From: Massospora cicadina | Taxonomy: Eukaryota > Entomophthoromycota > Entomophthoromycetes > Entomophthorales > Entomophthoraceae | Direction: 5' to 3' | Length of the DNA: 64,000 nucleotides | Assembly (NCBI GenBank): GCA_022478985.1 | Contig: JAKSZP010005590.1 | Location: forward strand, 37,202 to 101,201 | In this document: in pieces, positions 45,061 through 56,841 of the stretch | How positions within the stretch are numbered: position 1 is the stretch's first letter | How the letters are laid out: each line of letters opens with the position of its first letter | Notes under the pieces: generated by a model | Database searches by the model: none | What the model saw: the letters and a program-made list of their open reading frames with translations, nothing else | What the model was told of the DNA's origin: nothing | Position numbers and translations under genes: made by a program

Positions 45061-45803
45061 AAAATCCGAGGCTCGCCCACTTGTGTATTATTATCCTACA
45101 CAACTATTCAGGCTGAAGTTCTGATGATTGATCCTTGACAGTGCCTGTAGTTTACGGTATCCAGACCATTCAAAAATTCACTCATCCTACTAGATTCGCC
45201 TCAATTCTTCCAGCTGATTTTAAGCATAATTTTCCCTTCATGTTTGGGAACTTCTTCCAAGGCAGGTAGATATAAAAGCTGTGGATTAGGCGCATCCATC
45301 TTGTTGACACTTTCTCCAAAGAAAGGATTCAATGAGAAAACCAGAAAGAGTTGAAATAAATAAAACTTATTATTATAAGCTATTTATTAGATAATGGCCA
45401 AAAGGCCAGGTGCCGGTATTTATACCTCTAAGGCATCTATTGGCCACATTTCAGCACAAAATTTCAACAGATATTTACCACCTCAGTTTGGCCCTTGAAC
45501 AGATATGACTGAAACCTTTTCTTAGGTTTATCGGTGGCAAAATACTCTCAAAATTGGGAGGATTTCAGGTACAAAAATTGCAATAAGAGTATGAAAAATT
45601 GTCCTAAAACCTCTGGATTTCATTTTCATCAAACTGCAGACAAAATACACCTTCTGTGAAATTTTGGCATCAATTGAAGTAAAATAAGCACCCCTAAAAT
45701 AGGACATCAGCAGGCCTCTCCCTCGATAACACTAGGTAACCCCTTTTGGGCAGTCCATGCATGTGCTATCATACCAATTATGTAGATTGACACACAAATA
45801 TCA
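45060..45803 (-). mobile_element. Minus-strand LTR fragment with the start of an internal region
   Basis: Read on the minus strand: a possible LTR start TGATATTTGTGTG at 45803, a promoter box GGTATAAATACC (45415-45428), AATAAA-rich sequence and an end TGTCAACA at 45318, followed by a start codon and MDAPNPQLLYLPALEEVPKH (about 45312-45250). It looks like a 5' LTR plus a few hundred bp of internal sequence from a different LTR family. The upstream border is uncertain; related sequence may run to about 46190. Confidence 0.5.
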
Positions 45804-46439
45804 CCCTAAAGTGGGAAATTGATTAGGGTTTTCATTATTATGAAGTCCATGGGACTTTCAGATGTTAACTTTGGGTCTGTCCCAAATTATTTTGTATACA
45901 AATAATTTGATTATGTTCCTGATAATTGGGACCAATTGCTGAGATTTGAAACATAGGAAATTGGCCATATTATGCGAGCATATTCAGCCCAAGCGCTCTG
46001 ATAAATATTTGATCAAATTGACATTGAGATATTTGGCCTGAATTGTATGATTGCAATAGGCTTTGAGGTGAGAATATAGGTGTTAGCTCAAGCGTTGAAA
46101 GGGTAATCAGCCCAATCTGATGGTTGTGAAAAGGTTTATTTTCAAGTCACCCACCATAATCTGATACCAAGTCCCATCGCAAAAGAAAAATACAAAAAAT
46201 ATATAAAACATATAAAAATCGATTTTTATGATCTTTGAGTTTCAGACCTAGGAAGCAACGAGAAATCCTGATGGCTGAATGAGGAAATGCCAAGATAAAG
46301 GGACACTCAATGAGATGGAATTATCAACACAGTTACTGAGAGTATCACCTATTGGTTGATTGAAGGCAACTCGCTGATCTGACAGAAGGACATTAAGAGG
46401 TGGTGCTTAAATTGTTAAAAAGTATTGGGAAGTATTTGC

Positions 46440-47260
46440 TCAGAATGACCATGATTTGGGATGAGCAAGGGAAGTGATCCACAAGGGCAATACCAGGGAA
46501 AATTTTCTGATTAAGATGAGATCAATTAAAAGGTCAAAGGCAGCTGAAGCAGTAGTGGAAGAAGAAATTAACAAACTAGTGAAGCATGGGCTTCTAGTTC
46601 TGTTGTCAAGTCCCTGGGCGAGTCTGATCCTTATTGTGAAGAAAAAGGATGGCTTCAATCAGGTGAAGATTGACTACTGAAAGATGAATAAGATTAAAAA
46701 AGAGGATTTGTAACCCCTAGCAAGAATTGACAATGCACTAGATTGATTGGTAGAAGTGAAGTATTTCTCTCCAATTAATCTGATTTTAATATATTGACAA
46801 ATCGATTTGCACAAGAAGACCAAGAGAAATTTGTGATTATTACCTTGCTGGGGCTATAACAACCAACGAGGATGTCTCAGGGTCTATGCAATGCGCCTGC
46901 AACGTTCTGGAGGGCCATGTATGCTATATTGAGCGACTTGAAGCTATTGTGCGTCCTGGTGTACTTGGACAATATCAATTTGTTCAGTAGGACGTTTACT
47001 GACCATCTATACCACTTGGAAGAAGTATTCAAGAGACTGTCCATGGCTAACCTGAAGATTCAGCTGAGGAAGTGTCAAAATTCAAAAAAGAGTTGGAATA
47101 CCTGGGATTTGTGATCAACTCTAGTGGATTGCAGCCACAAGCCCAGAAGATTGAAGCCAAAGAACGGATTTCTGTGCCAAAGAGTGTCTGAGATATCCAA
47201 GTGTTCCTTGGACTGGTCAAATACTAAAGAAGATTTATTCAGGACTTTGTCCAAATTGCT
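46440..47260 (+). pseudogene. Reverse transcriptase of element E
   Basis: Frame 46474-46680 has LLVLLSSPWASLILIVKKKDG; frame 46872-47114 has MSQGLCNAPATFWRAMYAIL and LVYLDNINLFSRTF, so the catalytic YLDD is YLDN here. Then QLRKCQ and a shifted LEYLGFVINSSGLQPQAQK. It is otherwise one of the better conserved RTs in the window. Confidence 0.88.
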
Positions 47261-47269
47261 GAGCCCTTA

Positions 47270-47760
47270 TTCCGTCTGTTGAAGGATATGAAAAAGAGAT
47301 TAATATGGAATGAAGAAGCGCAGGAACCCTTCAATGAGTTACGCTGGTATCTAATAGATTCTCTGATTTTGAAATATCCAAATTTTTTTTTGAGAGTTAT
47401 TATACAAACCAATGCTTCATTAATGGCGGTTGGCACCATATTAAGCCAAGTAGATGAACTTAAAGAGGAACATCTGGTGGCATATGTGAGCTGGACACTA
47501 TCAGATGCTGAGAGGGACTACACTGTAACTGACCTTGAATGCCTTGCGGTCATTTACACTTGTAAGCAGTTTCAGGTGTACATCAATGGAATGCACTTCA
47601 AAGTGGTGACAGACCACTCCTCATAGCGTTGGTTCCATAACTTGAGAGAACCAGAAGAAAGACTGGCCCAATGGGCACTTAAGCTACAGGCATACGATTA
47701 TGAGATTTTCCACCAAATGGGGGCTTCTCAACAGATTGCGGATGGATTATTGCAGTTACC
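47270..47760 (+). pseudogene. RNase H of element E
   Basis: The frame 47279-47626 (115 codons) covers the connection and RNase H: IIQTNASLMAVGTILSQ (first catalytic Asp changed to Asn), then TLSDAERDYTVTDLECLAVI, with the family Glu, then FKVVTDHSS, with another catalytic Asp. A stop follows directly. Confidence 0.85.
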
Positions 47761-47859
47761 AATGATCCAGATGGTATACCAGTAGGAGGATTCTTATTCC
47801 AGAGAATGGTCGACAGAGAAATCTGGAACAAGCCTTGAGAAATCCAAGGTGCACTTTGA

Positions 47860-48980
47860 AAAGTGATGGAAAACACTGAGACCATGGATGGAAAAGTGTT
47901 TAAGACAATTAATGTGAAGCGTTATTATTCCCAAAGCTGTCAGAAAGAGCAGCTATTGTACAAGCCGATCACAAGGTTGTTGGCATGGAGGCCTGAGAAA
48001 AATGACCGATTATATTTGCCAGTACTACTACAGGGAATCAATCAACTATGATGTTGCAGACTATCTAGCTTGTTGTGTGGAGTGCCAGCTGCACAAGCCA
48101 CATAAGAATACAACTGGATATTGACTGGTTCACCCTGGATTTTCCTGGAATACGGTGTCCATCAATGTGATGGGACCACTGACAATGAACACAGGGGTCA
48201 AGTACATCATAGTTGCAATTGACCATCTGACAAGATGGGTTGAGACGAAGGCCCTTGGCAAAAGTAGACGCTACCAGCACCATGAAGTTAATCCTGGATC
48301 AAGTAGCATATTGACATGGATGCCTGCAGGTCCTGCTTAGCGATAATGGGACAAACTTCACATCTCATGTGATCCCACAGTTAGATGAGATAGTGGGGAT
48401 CAGAGGAGCCATGTCTGTACCCTACCAGCTGGAGATGAACAGACTGGTAGAACGAGTGAATGGAACGCTGGCCATGATGCTGAGGAAGCTGGTCGCAGGA
48501 AGAGCTTCCACGTGGGGAACATGTCTGAGTTTGTTGACATTTGTCTACAATATCAGTCATCATACGGCAATAGGAAAACGCCATTTGGATTATTATGGGA
48601 GGAAGGCAGCGTTGCCACTGATTTATATTTGGTGGTGAACCAACATTGGGGATAAGTGCTGAGCAGTACTTGAACCAATTGATGAATACCCTAATTGAGA
48701 TGCAATTGTAATCATTCAATACAACTTTTTAAGAAAAGGATACAAGCAAAATTGACATATGATAAGAACTGACTGGCCTTAGCAGAATATCAAATAGGCA
48801 AAAGAGTTGCCTATTGCAATACACATGTTTTTGGGAGAAGAAACAATCTGGATGCATTGTGGTCAAGTCCATTTGAGATTATTGCTAAGAAAGCAACTGA
48901 CGCCTACTCCATCAAGAATCTCTTGGATGGAAGAGTTGTAAATCGTGTCCATGATAAGTATTTGAAGTGATGGATTAATA
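47860..48980 (+). pseudogene. Integrase of element E
   Basis: Core frames: VSINVMGPLTMNTGVKYIIV (about 48150-48210; first catalytic Asp now Asn), [25 protein letters not shown] (about 48335-48370; second Asp kept) and [20 protein letters not shown] (about 48428-48487; Glu kept). The C-terminal part runs to about 48970 (RVVNRVHDKYLK). A C-x2-C-like remnant lies near 48075 (CCVECQ). Confidence 0.85.
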
Positions 48981-49356
48981 AAAAACAAAAAAAGAGATCC
49001 CAAAGGACTGATGAACCATTAAGTTGGTTATGCCCTAATAATTAGGTCAATTCTGAAAAAGAATCTCTGAACCAATCTATATGGTTAAGTCCGAAAAAAG
49101 GACCTCTGAACCATAGAAAACTGATAGGTTTAAGAATACCTAGGACCCAGATTGGTGGAAAAATAAAAAAGATGGACCACTGAACCAAAACAAGGCCAAG
49201 TACCATGAAAAAAAGAAGAAAAAAGATAAAAAATTGATAAAAGATATTGGGAAAAAAGATTATAAATTGCATAGAAAAAACTGATATAATAACATAATAT
49301 AATTTTTTCTTTTTATTATTATCTTCAATATAGATGATTCTACTTAAGTCTCCTCT

Positions 49357-49370
49357 TGGGGGAGGGAGGA
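49357..49370 (+). other. Internal purine tract of element E
   Basis: GGGGGAGGGAGGA follows pol and precedes the antisense ORF. A second purine tract, GGAAAGAGGGGGA (51050-51062), sits directly before the 3' LTR and is the likely plus-strand primer. Element A has the same pair. Confidence 0.55.
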
Positions 49371-49414
49371 TGGATCGCTGTAGGAATGAATAACCTTTCA
49401 AAAACTATGTGAGT

Positions 49415-50227
49415 TTAGATGCTAGCAAGGGCTAGACCTACACAAAACCAAGTTCTTTGGGTGGATGCAGATCCCTGCAAGAAAGTGACTAGGGAAAGGA
49501 AAATTGAGATGTCAGAAGAAGCCAATTGTGAAACCCCAGAGTGGGGAGGGAAGCAACAGTATAGAAAGAGGCAGTTGGCAAATAACCCTGAGTAATCCTG
49601 ATATGGTACTGGAGCTGGAAGATTAGTCTTGAGCACCTTCCAAAGGGCTTCGTAAAGAACACTGGACATATGGGCCAGCAGCAAACAAGAGATGCTAGAC
49701 AGGGGTTGCCAAATTATGCCCCCTATTAAATCCATTAGCGGGAGATACTGGTGTGAAGCACTGGTAATATGATAGTTGTGCAGGGAATGAATGGCATCCT
49801 GCAAGCGATGACTACAGGCTTCTAAGAAGCTGAAGCAGAATGAGCAATAGAACCTGGGAAAGGCTGTAAGCTTCATGGCCCAACTCCAAAGAACTTGGAT
49901 GGCAAACCAAAGAGCATAAGCAGCGATATCACAATCTAGGATGTTCTCAAGATCAGAGGGATTCAGAACTAGGGATAAAGCCTCGGTGACTTGGGCCCTC
50001 AATTCTGTGTAGGGGAGTTCAAAATGATTACTGTTGCCAATGGTGAGCTCAGTAGCCAAGGCAGCAGGTTTGTAATATTGTCCAAGTTGGAAGAGGAACT
50101 CAGGAAGCAAGTCTGACCTGGCAAGGAAGGAGCAATTAAGAGTGAAGGGCATAATTTCAGGAGCATCCATGATGATGTTCAGCGCATTTGTGAAAGGAGC
50201 TGAATCCAGGAGAGTGTTGAAATCCAA
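49415..50227 (-). CDS. Antisense ORF of element E, 270 codons, the longest open frame in the window
   Basis: Uninterrupted on the minus strand inside a retrotransposon whose own pol is full of stops. The frame continues upstream to about 50545 with only two stops (NSESWYQQLLNSLSDHDLQI and on), and a further protein-like frame lies at 50678-50970 (AYDMLSYSEFLVHNSRFPDF). Together these suggest an original protein of roughly 450-520 residues. Leu-, Ala- and Ser-rich, probably helical; I recognise no domain, zinc finger or transmembrane pattern with confidence. Four segments match the antisense region of element A. It lies between two purine tracts, convergent to pol. Function unknown; antisense extra ORFs are known in some plant Ty3/gypsy elements, but I cannot connect this protein to them. 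Confidence 0.6.
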   Translation of the reverse strand: MDFNTLLDSAPFTNALNIIMDAPEIMPFTLNCSFLARSDLLPEFLFQLGQYYKPAALATELTIGNSNHFELPYTELRAQVTEALSLVLNPSDLENILDCDIAAYALWFAIQVLWSWAMKLTAFPRFYCSFCFSFLEACSHRLQDAIHSLHNYHITSASHQYLPLMDLIGGIIWQPLSSISCLLLAHMSSVLYEALWKVLKTNLPAPVPYQDYSGLFANCLFLYCCFPPHSGVSQLASSDISIFLSLVTFLQGSASTQRTWFCVGLALASI

Positions 50228-51000
50228 CTCTGGATTTGAGAACAGAGGAAGAATCAGGTGAGAGTCATAAAGAAAGTTGCTAGCCTGGTTTTAGAAAGGG
50301 TTGGTTACCGTTCCTGGTAATTTGATGGAAGAACTAGCCACTGGCGCCAGACTAAGCGTATGAGTCCATGAAGGACAATAGAAGAGGTTCCATCACGCAT
50401 CCTGACTCATCTTCTGGAAGATCTGAAGATCGTGATCAGACAAACTGTTGAGAAGCTGTTGGTACCATGACTCGGAATTCAACATATGAGCTGGACAATA
50501 AGGGATTTCAGACTTATATGGAAGTTGACATTATGCACTCTACAATCCATTAAGCTCCAACTTCAGAGAAATTAATCTCAAAATTAATAAGATAAGCTCT
50601 CCAGAGAAAAATTAAGAATGATATGAGCCAAAAGGATATGAGAAGAAAATAATAAGGGCAACCATAAATAGGCATTCTTAATTGGGCCATGAAACAAACA
50701 TCAATGGCAAGAGTCTCCTATCTAGGATGAGGAGAAAATCAGGAAATCGAGAATTATGGACCAAGAATTCTGAATATGACAGCATGTCATATGCCCTGAT
50801 GGGGGAAAACTGGATCTCAGGATTGATATTGTCACAAGTAAATTGATCAGCCCGGCATGACAGTAGATTGTGGAGACTGAGCTCTGAGTAGGTGGTAGCA
50901 AGGAGGAAGAGGAAGAGAGCCGCATGCCAAAGGTTGTCCCAAGCAGCATTGAGTATTGATGCTCATACTCCACTTGAGCAAATGAAGTATTTGAATGAGT
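50228..51000 (-). pseudogene. Decayed N-terminal part of the element E antisense ORF
   Basis: Minus-strand frame 50545-50228 is in phase with the 270-codon frame and carries two stops (after SQDA and after TNPF). A second frame, 50970-50678, reads ADQFTCDNINPEIQFSPIRA and DMLSYSEFLVHNSRF before a stop; about 130 bp without a clear frame separate them. The start codon cannot be fixed. Confidence 0.45.
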
Positions 51001-51064
51001 GTTTAAAGCGGTGTTCTCCTACCCCAGTCCTTTTCTCTCTGGAAATCTAGGAAAGAGGGGGATG

Positions 51065-52225
51065 TGTTGATATTTTTGCCCATATTCCCAGCCTGCTAGA
51101 TTACCAGAAATTGATAGGTGATGATTCCCTAATGCGAGGTGAATTGAAAATTGGTTGAACCTAATTTTATATTAAACTATGTTTGAGGATTTTAGGATAT
51201 TTTCCTGGTTAAATCTGTCAGGGATCAATCTGGACGAATTTTTAAAATTTCATTAGGCAGAGTTGCCAAAGAAATAGGGGCATCTGATAGTTGATTAACT
51301 ATCAGATGTAATGATTGGGATCAGTTGGGTTTCATCACTGACTGATTGGGAATGTAAGTAGTAAGTTGTGAGGCGAGTGATGCCACCTGCAACTAGTGAA
51401 TTGATCAGTTGTTTCATGACCTGCCTTAATGGATAACAAGTCCCATTACCTAAGCAAGTCACTAGTCAAATATGGTTGGTTTGCTTGGATTGAGAGGAAA
51501 ACATTAGGGACACATTTTCTGACTCTTTCCATTTTAGTCTTGAGGATGACCAATGATGGAATCCTATCCAGGATGGGGAAGACCATCGCTGTTGAGATGA
51601 GGATGGGTGATTCAATGGCAACAGCTGCCATTTTATCTAAGATGTGTCAACTGAGGGTTGGGCGCTGAATCCCACACTATAAATTCCCTAGAATTCACCA
51701 ATAATGAAAAGAAGTTGTTATCTGGTATATAGTTTTAAGTAGTAAACTTTATCAGCTTTCCATTATTCTATTCTTTCTCAGGGATATTATTGTTGTGTGC
51801 AATAATTGGGAGACTCTTTAAGGAAAAGAGTAAGGATCTGAGCGGGGATCCAGAGAAGAAGCAGAAACAAATTGGGGATTGCAGCTGACTGTGTGTTAAA
51901 CCAGAGAAACTGTCACCAGGGAATCTCAGAGAAGATTGGGTTAGACAGTATGAGGGAACGAATCCCTATTTTGAGACATCTCATTTATTTTGAGCGGGAA
52001 TACTGGCTGAGCGTTGGGCTGAGATCTAAGGATTCCATTCAACTATGAATAATAGTCATCATACTATTATCAACCGATTATATCAATAACAATACAGATC
52101 AGACAGGGGACCATCTAGTACTAAAAAATACAGCTCAGAAAAATTGCATAAGAAGCTAACCTATGCAAGTAATAAGTTTATAGGGCTTATTGACAAAATA
52201 ATAAACATACCCATAAAATTTTTCA
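51065..52225 (+). repeat. 3' LTR of element E
   Basis: Starts TGTTGATATTTTTGCCC directly after the purine tract. It pairs with 42862-43981, including the 494-bp identical block 51263-51756. It carries a 25-nt insertion with duplication at 52104-52139 that the 5' LTR lacks. It ends TTTTTCA. Confidence 0.9.
52104..52128 (+). mobile_element. Micro-insertion with A tail in the 3' LTR of element E
   Basis: A 25-nt insert, CAGGGGA followed by CCATCTAGTACTAAAAAA, lies between TACAGATCAGA (52093-52103) and TACAGCTCAGA (52129-52139), an 11-bp duplication with one mismatch. The 5' LTR has one uninterrupted target. Its last 18 bases are the same as the insert at 37265-37282. Confidence 0.7.
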
Positions 52226-53141
52226 TATGTAAGCCAATTTTTTGGGCGTGAGAATTCCTAACTACCCATGCCCCTTCATCGCTATTAATTGTGGGGCTAT
52301 CCCTGATAGGTACAGGTGCACCAAACCTCTTTATGACTCAATAAGATAAGCCATATGTGACCTGGTCATAGGCACACCCCATTGGCTGCTGAACAAAGTG
52401 ACGCCAATGTGCCAAGTAAAATAACATCAGTAGGGGAAAGTTGGTAATTATATTCAAATGTGAAACACCTGGTCAGGCCAATATTTGATCCTGCTTCATA
52501 AGGATTTCAGTATGTCAATCCAATGTAAACAAATTGCAAAAGTTATTTCCAATGGTGATTGCAATTATTCAGTTCCCCATTTGTTTGTAAGCTTATAAGG
52601 CAGCAGACCCCAACATGTTTGCTATTGTTTAATTTTACCCCTTTCCACCATTTTAATATTACAAAATCTCCTTAAAATTTCATTTGAATATGTTTGTAAG
52701 ATATAGAGTTCTGTTGAACATTTAGTGGTAACAATTTCCAACTTTTGAAATGCCTGGCTAGTCCTCACGGCTGCCTTCTGCAAGTCCCATCTGTAAATAT
52801 GGATGGCTGTAACTGAGGTATTCTGGCTGGAGTTTTGGGTAGTCGCCAATTTGTAGTTGTAGGGAAGTCTTATTATCTTAAGCATGCTCCATGACAATGT
52901 AGTGACTTCAGTTTTGGTCCTTCACCTCCTTTTGTTGTAAAAGGGGTGCTGTATTGGTTTTGCATTATGAACAGGAACCCCATTCTTTTGATCATATTTT
53001 ACCTCAAAGTTAGGAAGTTTCTCTTAACCAAGTCAGCAATGAGGGTCCCTTCCGCCCCATGGGTGGATGAGGTGGGTCAATATTGCTTTTCACGCCCAGG
53101 ATAGCGTAGATGGATTGTGAGTGTGGGATGTTATTTTTATC
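52226..53141 (-). other. Stretch between elements E and C with an unidentified minus-strand ORF
   Basis: The minus strand has a 91-codon frame (52622-52897) with a Gln/Thr/Ser-rich, amphipathic composition (LQKAAVRTSQAFQKLEIVTT), possibly a retroelement Gag remnant. Nothing else is supported here. Confidence 0.35.
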
Positions 53142-53715
53142 TGTCAGGATTTCTACTAAAATCAAGATTTGCGTGTATTGGATCAAGGGAATTGAACCCA
53201 ATCCAATGATATTGACGATAATATTTTAAGGGGTAATCCCCACTAAATTTAAGGGCTTCCAATATTGGGGTTCAACCCCAACTTGTGAGCTTAAATATTA
53301 CTAAACTAATAATCTAATATTGGGGTTCAACCCCAACTTGTGCGCTTAAATATTACTAAACTAATAATCTAATATTGGGGTTCAAACCCGATCTATGCAG
53401 AGATTGGTACTATATTAACTGACCAGACCAACATGCCACAGAATCCCCAATCAGTAATGAGTATAGATCTTGACTCAGAAACTTAGAATATTTCCAAGAA
53501 AAACTCTCTGATATCCCATATAATGATGTTTTTAAGCAAATAATTTTTACTCTCTTTTTCTTTATATATTATATTTGCCCAAGCTCTATTCATATAGAGA
53601 AGAAACACGCTTTGTTAAAGAAAATGAAAAAATCAAAAACCTATCACCCAAGAACTTTGGGTTTCCTGGCCTCTTAAATAAATGACTGTGGTTCAAATAC
53701 TCCTACATCCTGACA
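53142..53715 (+). repeat. 5' LTR of element C
   Basis: 574 bp. The part 53500-53715 (CCCATATAATGATGTTT, CCAAGCTCTATTCA, AACCTATCACCCA, CTACATCCTGACA) matches 58945-58970 plus 60889-61090. It contains a 55-bp tandem repeat that is not expanded in the 3' LTR. Confidence 0.88.
53261..53390 (+). repeat. Tandem repeat, 55-bp unit, 2.4 copies
   Basis: Units 53261-53315 and 53316-53370 differ by one base, followed by a partial unit to 53390. Each unit starts with an inverted repeat TTGGGGTTCAACCCCAA (8-bp arms, one-base centre). The 3' LTR has only one clear unit plus a degenerate one (about 58750-58830). Confidence 0.9.
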
Positions 53716-53829
53716 AAACAAGCTCTCTCTGCCAGGTATACCACAAGCTATAGTGAAACTATTATAATGAACAATAATGATTGGCCTCAGATCCCTCTTT
53801 GGATCCCGAACGTTTTGAAACATGGAAAA

Positions 53830-54720
53830 TTTAGCCGCTGTGAAACGTGGCTTAGAGAAAAGAATGCTCACCATTGAGCAACACCAACTTAAACTTTAAG
53901 ATGCAACTACTAATTTAAAAACAAAATTTGGCAGTTAATTCCACTTGTTGCCATAAAATTGGCTCTTTGCGCCACTCAGGATTTGGTAGATTTATTAATC
54001 AAAAATATCAATGACCTAATAAGTCAAGTGGACGCTCTTTATCCTCAAGAATCTTTCTGAAATACTGGGTCTTCATTAGGTGAAGAGAGTACCCACAGTG
54101 TCAGTTCACGTCATTCAGCATCTAACCCCCTAAACCACCCAAGTGATATATTTGAATCTTCATTTAAAGAGAAGTACGTCCCAGGTGAAGGGAGTATCTT
54201 CTCTTTCCTAATTTGTTATGTAACTGCTATGGAAGAAGCTACTGACAACCAATGGCTCAAACACCTAAAAAACTGTCTTAGTCACGTAGCTCAAGCAATT
54301 ATGGTACCTCATACTATGCATTGCCATACTTGGATTGACACCAAAACTGACTTTCTTCAGGAAATTTGGAGCGGACTAACTTTATTCAACCAAAAGCATC
54401 TTTTATGGGTATAAGCCTTAATCAGGGAGAAATTGCTACTGAGTTAGCTCACCATTTTTACCTTGAGGCTCAAAGGTTAATTGATAGAAATTGTCTAACG
54501 TTAGATGATGCTATCGCCACCTCGTTTTTAGAATTTAAAATATGTCTAATATTCTAAATATCTTAAAGCGGTGAATTCTAACTTGACGTCTCTTCCTACA
54601 TATCAAAGAAGCCATCTTAGAGATTAATGCTGACCTTTTCCACCCCACTGGGCCACTTTGTTTTAATAATAATAAGCCTCAGCCCCAGTTTTAATGATTA
54701 CAATCCCCACTTAGCCTAAC
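53830..54720 (+). pseudogene. Gag of element C
   Basis: Frame 54229-54414 begins MEEATDNQWLKHLKNCLSHV and matches element B near 27060 (TDTQQCKHLTNCLSRLAQ). Frame 54366-54557 has ATELAHHFYLEAQRLI, the capsid motif also in B and G. Upstream frames (about 53830-54160) are the Gag start. Frameshifts throughout. Confidence 0.65.
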
Positions 54721-54879
54721 CTAAAATTTTCCGCATCTTCTGAAAGAAAACTAACCGCACTATAAGCTCTTGCTTTTTTGCAAAGGTAAGGAGCCAAAAG
54801 ATCAGTCAGTATAGGACAGGAGGCTCCCTATGTTGATGACAATCAAGTGTCTCAAAAAACTTGTTCTAGCGCTAATTCT

Positions 54880-55490
54880 ATGCCCAGCACCTCAGTATGT
54901 TTGTGTTAGCTGCGCCTGCAGAAGTCATAGTACCTCTTTTATCCAAGAAAATAAAATTTTTAAGCTTTCTTAGTTTTACATTAGCCAATTACCCAAACAA
55001 GCTTTGGAGGTCATCTATTCTATGGAAAGCCAAGCGTTAGCAGTTAAAACCTTAAATTGATTTGAAAAGGCCTGAGTTTGGCCGTGCAAAATCCTCCACT
55101 TGCTTTACTACAAATATCTATATAATTTACTTTCCATTAGTTCTCAGTGTGGCTCTTTGGTGGTTCAAGTAGAGGTAGTTGTTTTTAAGGTTGAAGGCAT
55201 GGCTATAATCAATACTGGCTTACCAGTTTAAGTTATATCCTCCAACTTACCCAGAAAATAAAAATGGCTCCAGATATGATTACAAAGCTGAATATGGGAT
55301 GGCAGGTAATCAGTTAACTAAGGCAATAAGGGCATTACCTGATTTTCCTATCCAAATCAAGGAACTTTTAATTACTGCCCCTGCTATCACGTTAGAAAAT
55401 GATAATTATGAGTTGCTTATTGGTGTCCAACTGATGCAGGAGTTCAACTGCATTATCGCCATATAGAAAAATACCTAACACTATTAGGGT
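54880..55490 (+). pseudogene. Protease of element C
   Basis: KAEYGMAGNQLTKAIRALPDF (about 55280-55345) and ENDNYELLIGVQLMQEFNCI align with element B. At the active site (about 55200) the frame reads AIINTG, so the catalytic Asp has become Asn. Confidence 0.6.
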
Positions 55491-55929
55491 ACCAGATACC
55501 TTAGTTATTTTAACTTCTGGTCAAAAGTAAAGGAGCTTTGAAAAAACTAATATGCCCCTTGAATATCCTTTCTCTATTTGTAAATTTGATTATTGAGTCT
55601 TAAAAGAAAACTAAGTTACCCCATGAGACTGTGGATGCCAAAGATGGGATACCTCTATATGCCTCCCATCCTATTTAGTACCTTCTGGCTCACAAGTTAT
55701 TATGGATATGAGAAATCAAGATTTACATCCCTCCTAATCAAGTTTTGGGAACAATGTGGACACTCTAACCCTTCAATAAAAGAAGCATCAACCTGCCCTG
55801 GTATTTTAGATCCTGCCTATGGGAAATCTATCTCTAACTAATTAGGGAACCTATTGAATCAAACTATCCAAGTCCCTCAGTATGCCCTATCACTTATGTA
55901 AAATTATGTCCCATTAGAAATATTGCCAA

Positions 55930-56840
55930 CATAAGTTTTTTGGCTCCTTACAAGATTTAGGGTTTGATCTCCTACCCACAATAGCTCTGGTCAAAAATTA
56001 ATTGAAGACAATCTCACCTTTAATGAATGCCAGAATGTTGAAGACCTCCTTGTGGAGTATTGTAATATTTTTCCTTGGGACTAGGTGATTATGGAAAAAT
56101 GTCAAGGGTAATTCATTAAGTTGAGACTGAGGCTCATCATCCATTCAAATCTCAGCCATATAGAAAATCTAAAGTTAAGGAAGTCAAGTGGCCCTAGAGC
56201 TACAGCAATTGTTGGAAGCAGGGTTACTTGTGCCTTCTAAAATTCCGTGTTCTTTACCAATCTTATTAGATCATAATAAAGATAGTGTTTATCATGTTGT
56301 CATGGATTATTTTCAACTCCATTATATTCTATGAAAAGAGAGCTATCCATTTCCGCATATAGATGATTTCATATGCTTAGTGTCGGGTTCCCATGATTTT
56401 TCAGCTATGGATCTCACCAGTGGGTATAGGCAAATTGACCTGTCACCTGAAGACTGTACAAAATGCGCCATAATTTAAAGTGAAGGATGAATTAAGTCCA
56501 TTTGAATGCTGAAGGGGTTATGATACGCCCCTGCCACCTTCCAACATGCCATGGATGAACTTTTAGCGATTTGAAATGCTCCCATGTGATAGTTTACCTT
56601 GACAATATCACCGTTTTTTGAGAACCTTTAACAAGCACATAGCTCATCCAATGCAAGTTTTCCAGCGGTTAAGGCAATATTTACTAAAACTAAAGCAATC
56701 AAAATGCTCCTTTATTCAAATAAAATAAATTTTTGGGCCATAATGCAGGTAAGCCAGAATATCCCTGATAGATGATAAGGTCATGGCTATTTTTAAAATT
56801 TCTCCTAAATCCTTACATGATGTACAGGCTTTTTTGGGAT
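55930..56840 (+). pseudogene. Reverse transcriptase of element C
   Basis: Fragments: FSAMDLTSGYRQIDLSPEDC (about 56400-56459), an LLKGLCNTPATFQ-type stretch near 56512, and VIVYLDNITVF (about 56588-56620), a YLDN catalytic box. The segment before it aligns with B (LVPSKIPCSLPILL near 56228). Confidence 0.8.
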
Positions 56841-56841
56841 A

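Larger units (their letters stand above)
42862..52225 (+). mobile_element. Element E: Ty3/gypsy element with antisense ORF, rearranged
   Basis: LTRs 42862-43981 and 51065-52225; RT, RNase H and integrase at 46440-48980; A-rich stretch, purine tract and antisense ORF at 49200-51000, as in element A. Between the 5' LTR and RT, the order is disturbed: gag-like sequence, a second copy of the integrase end and post-pol segment (44760-45060), and a foreign minus-strand LTR piece (45060-45803). The element is therefore a composite. No clean target duplication (TCATG left, TATGT right). Confidence 0.85.
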
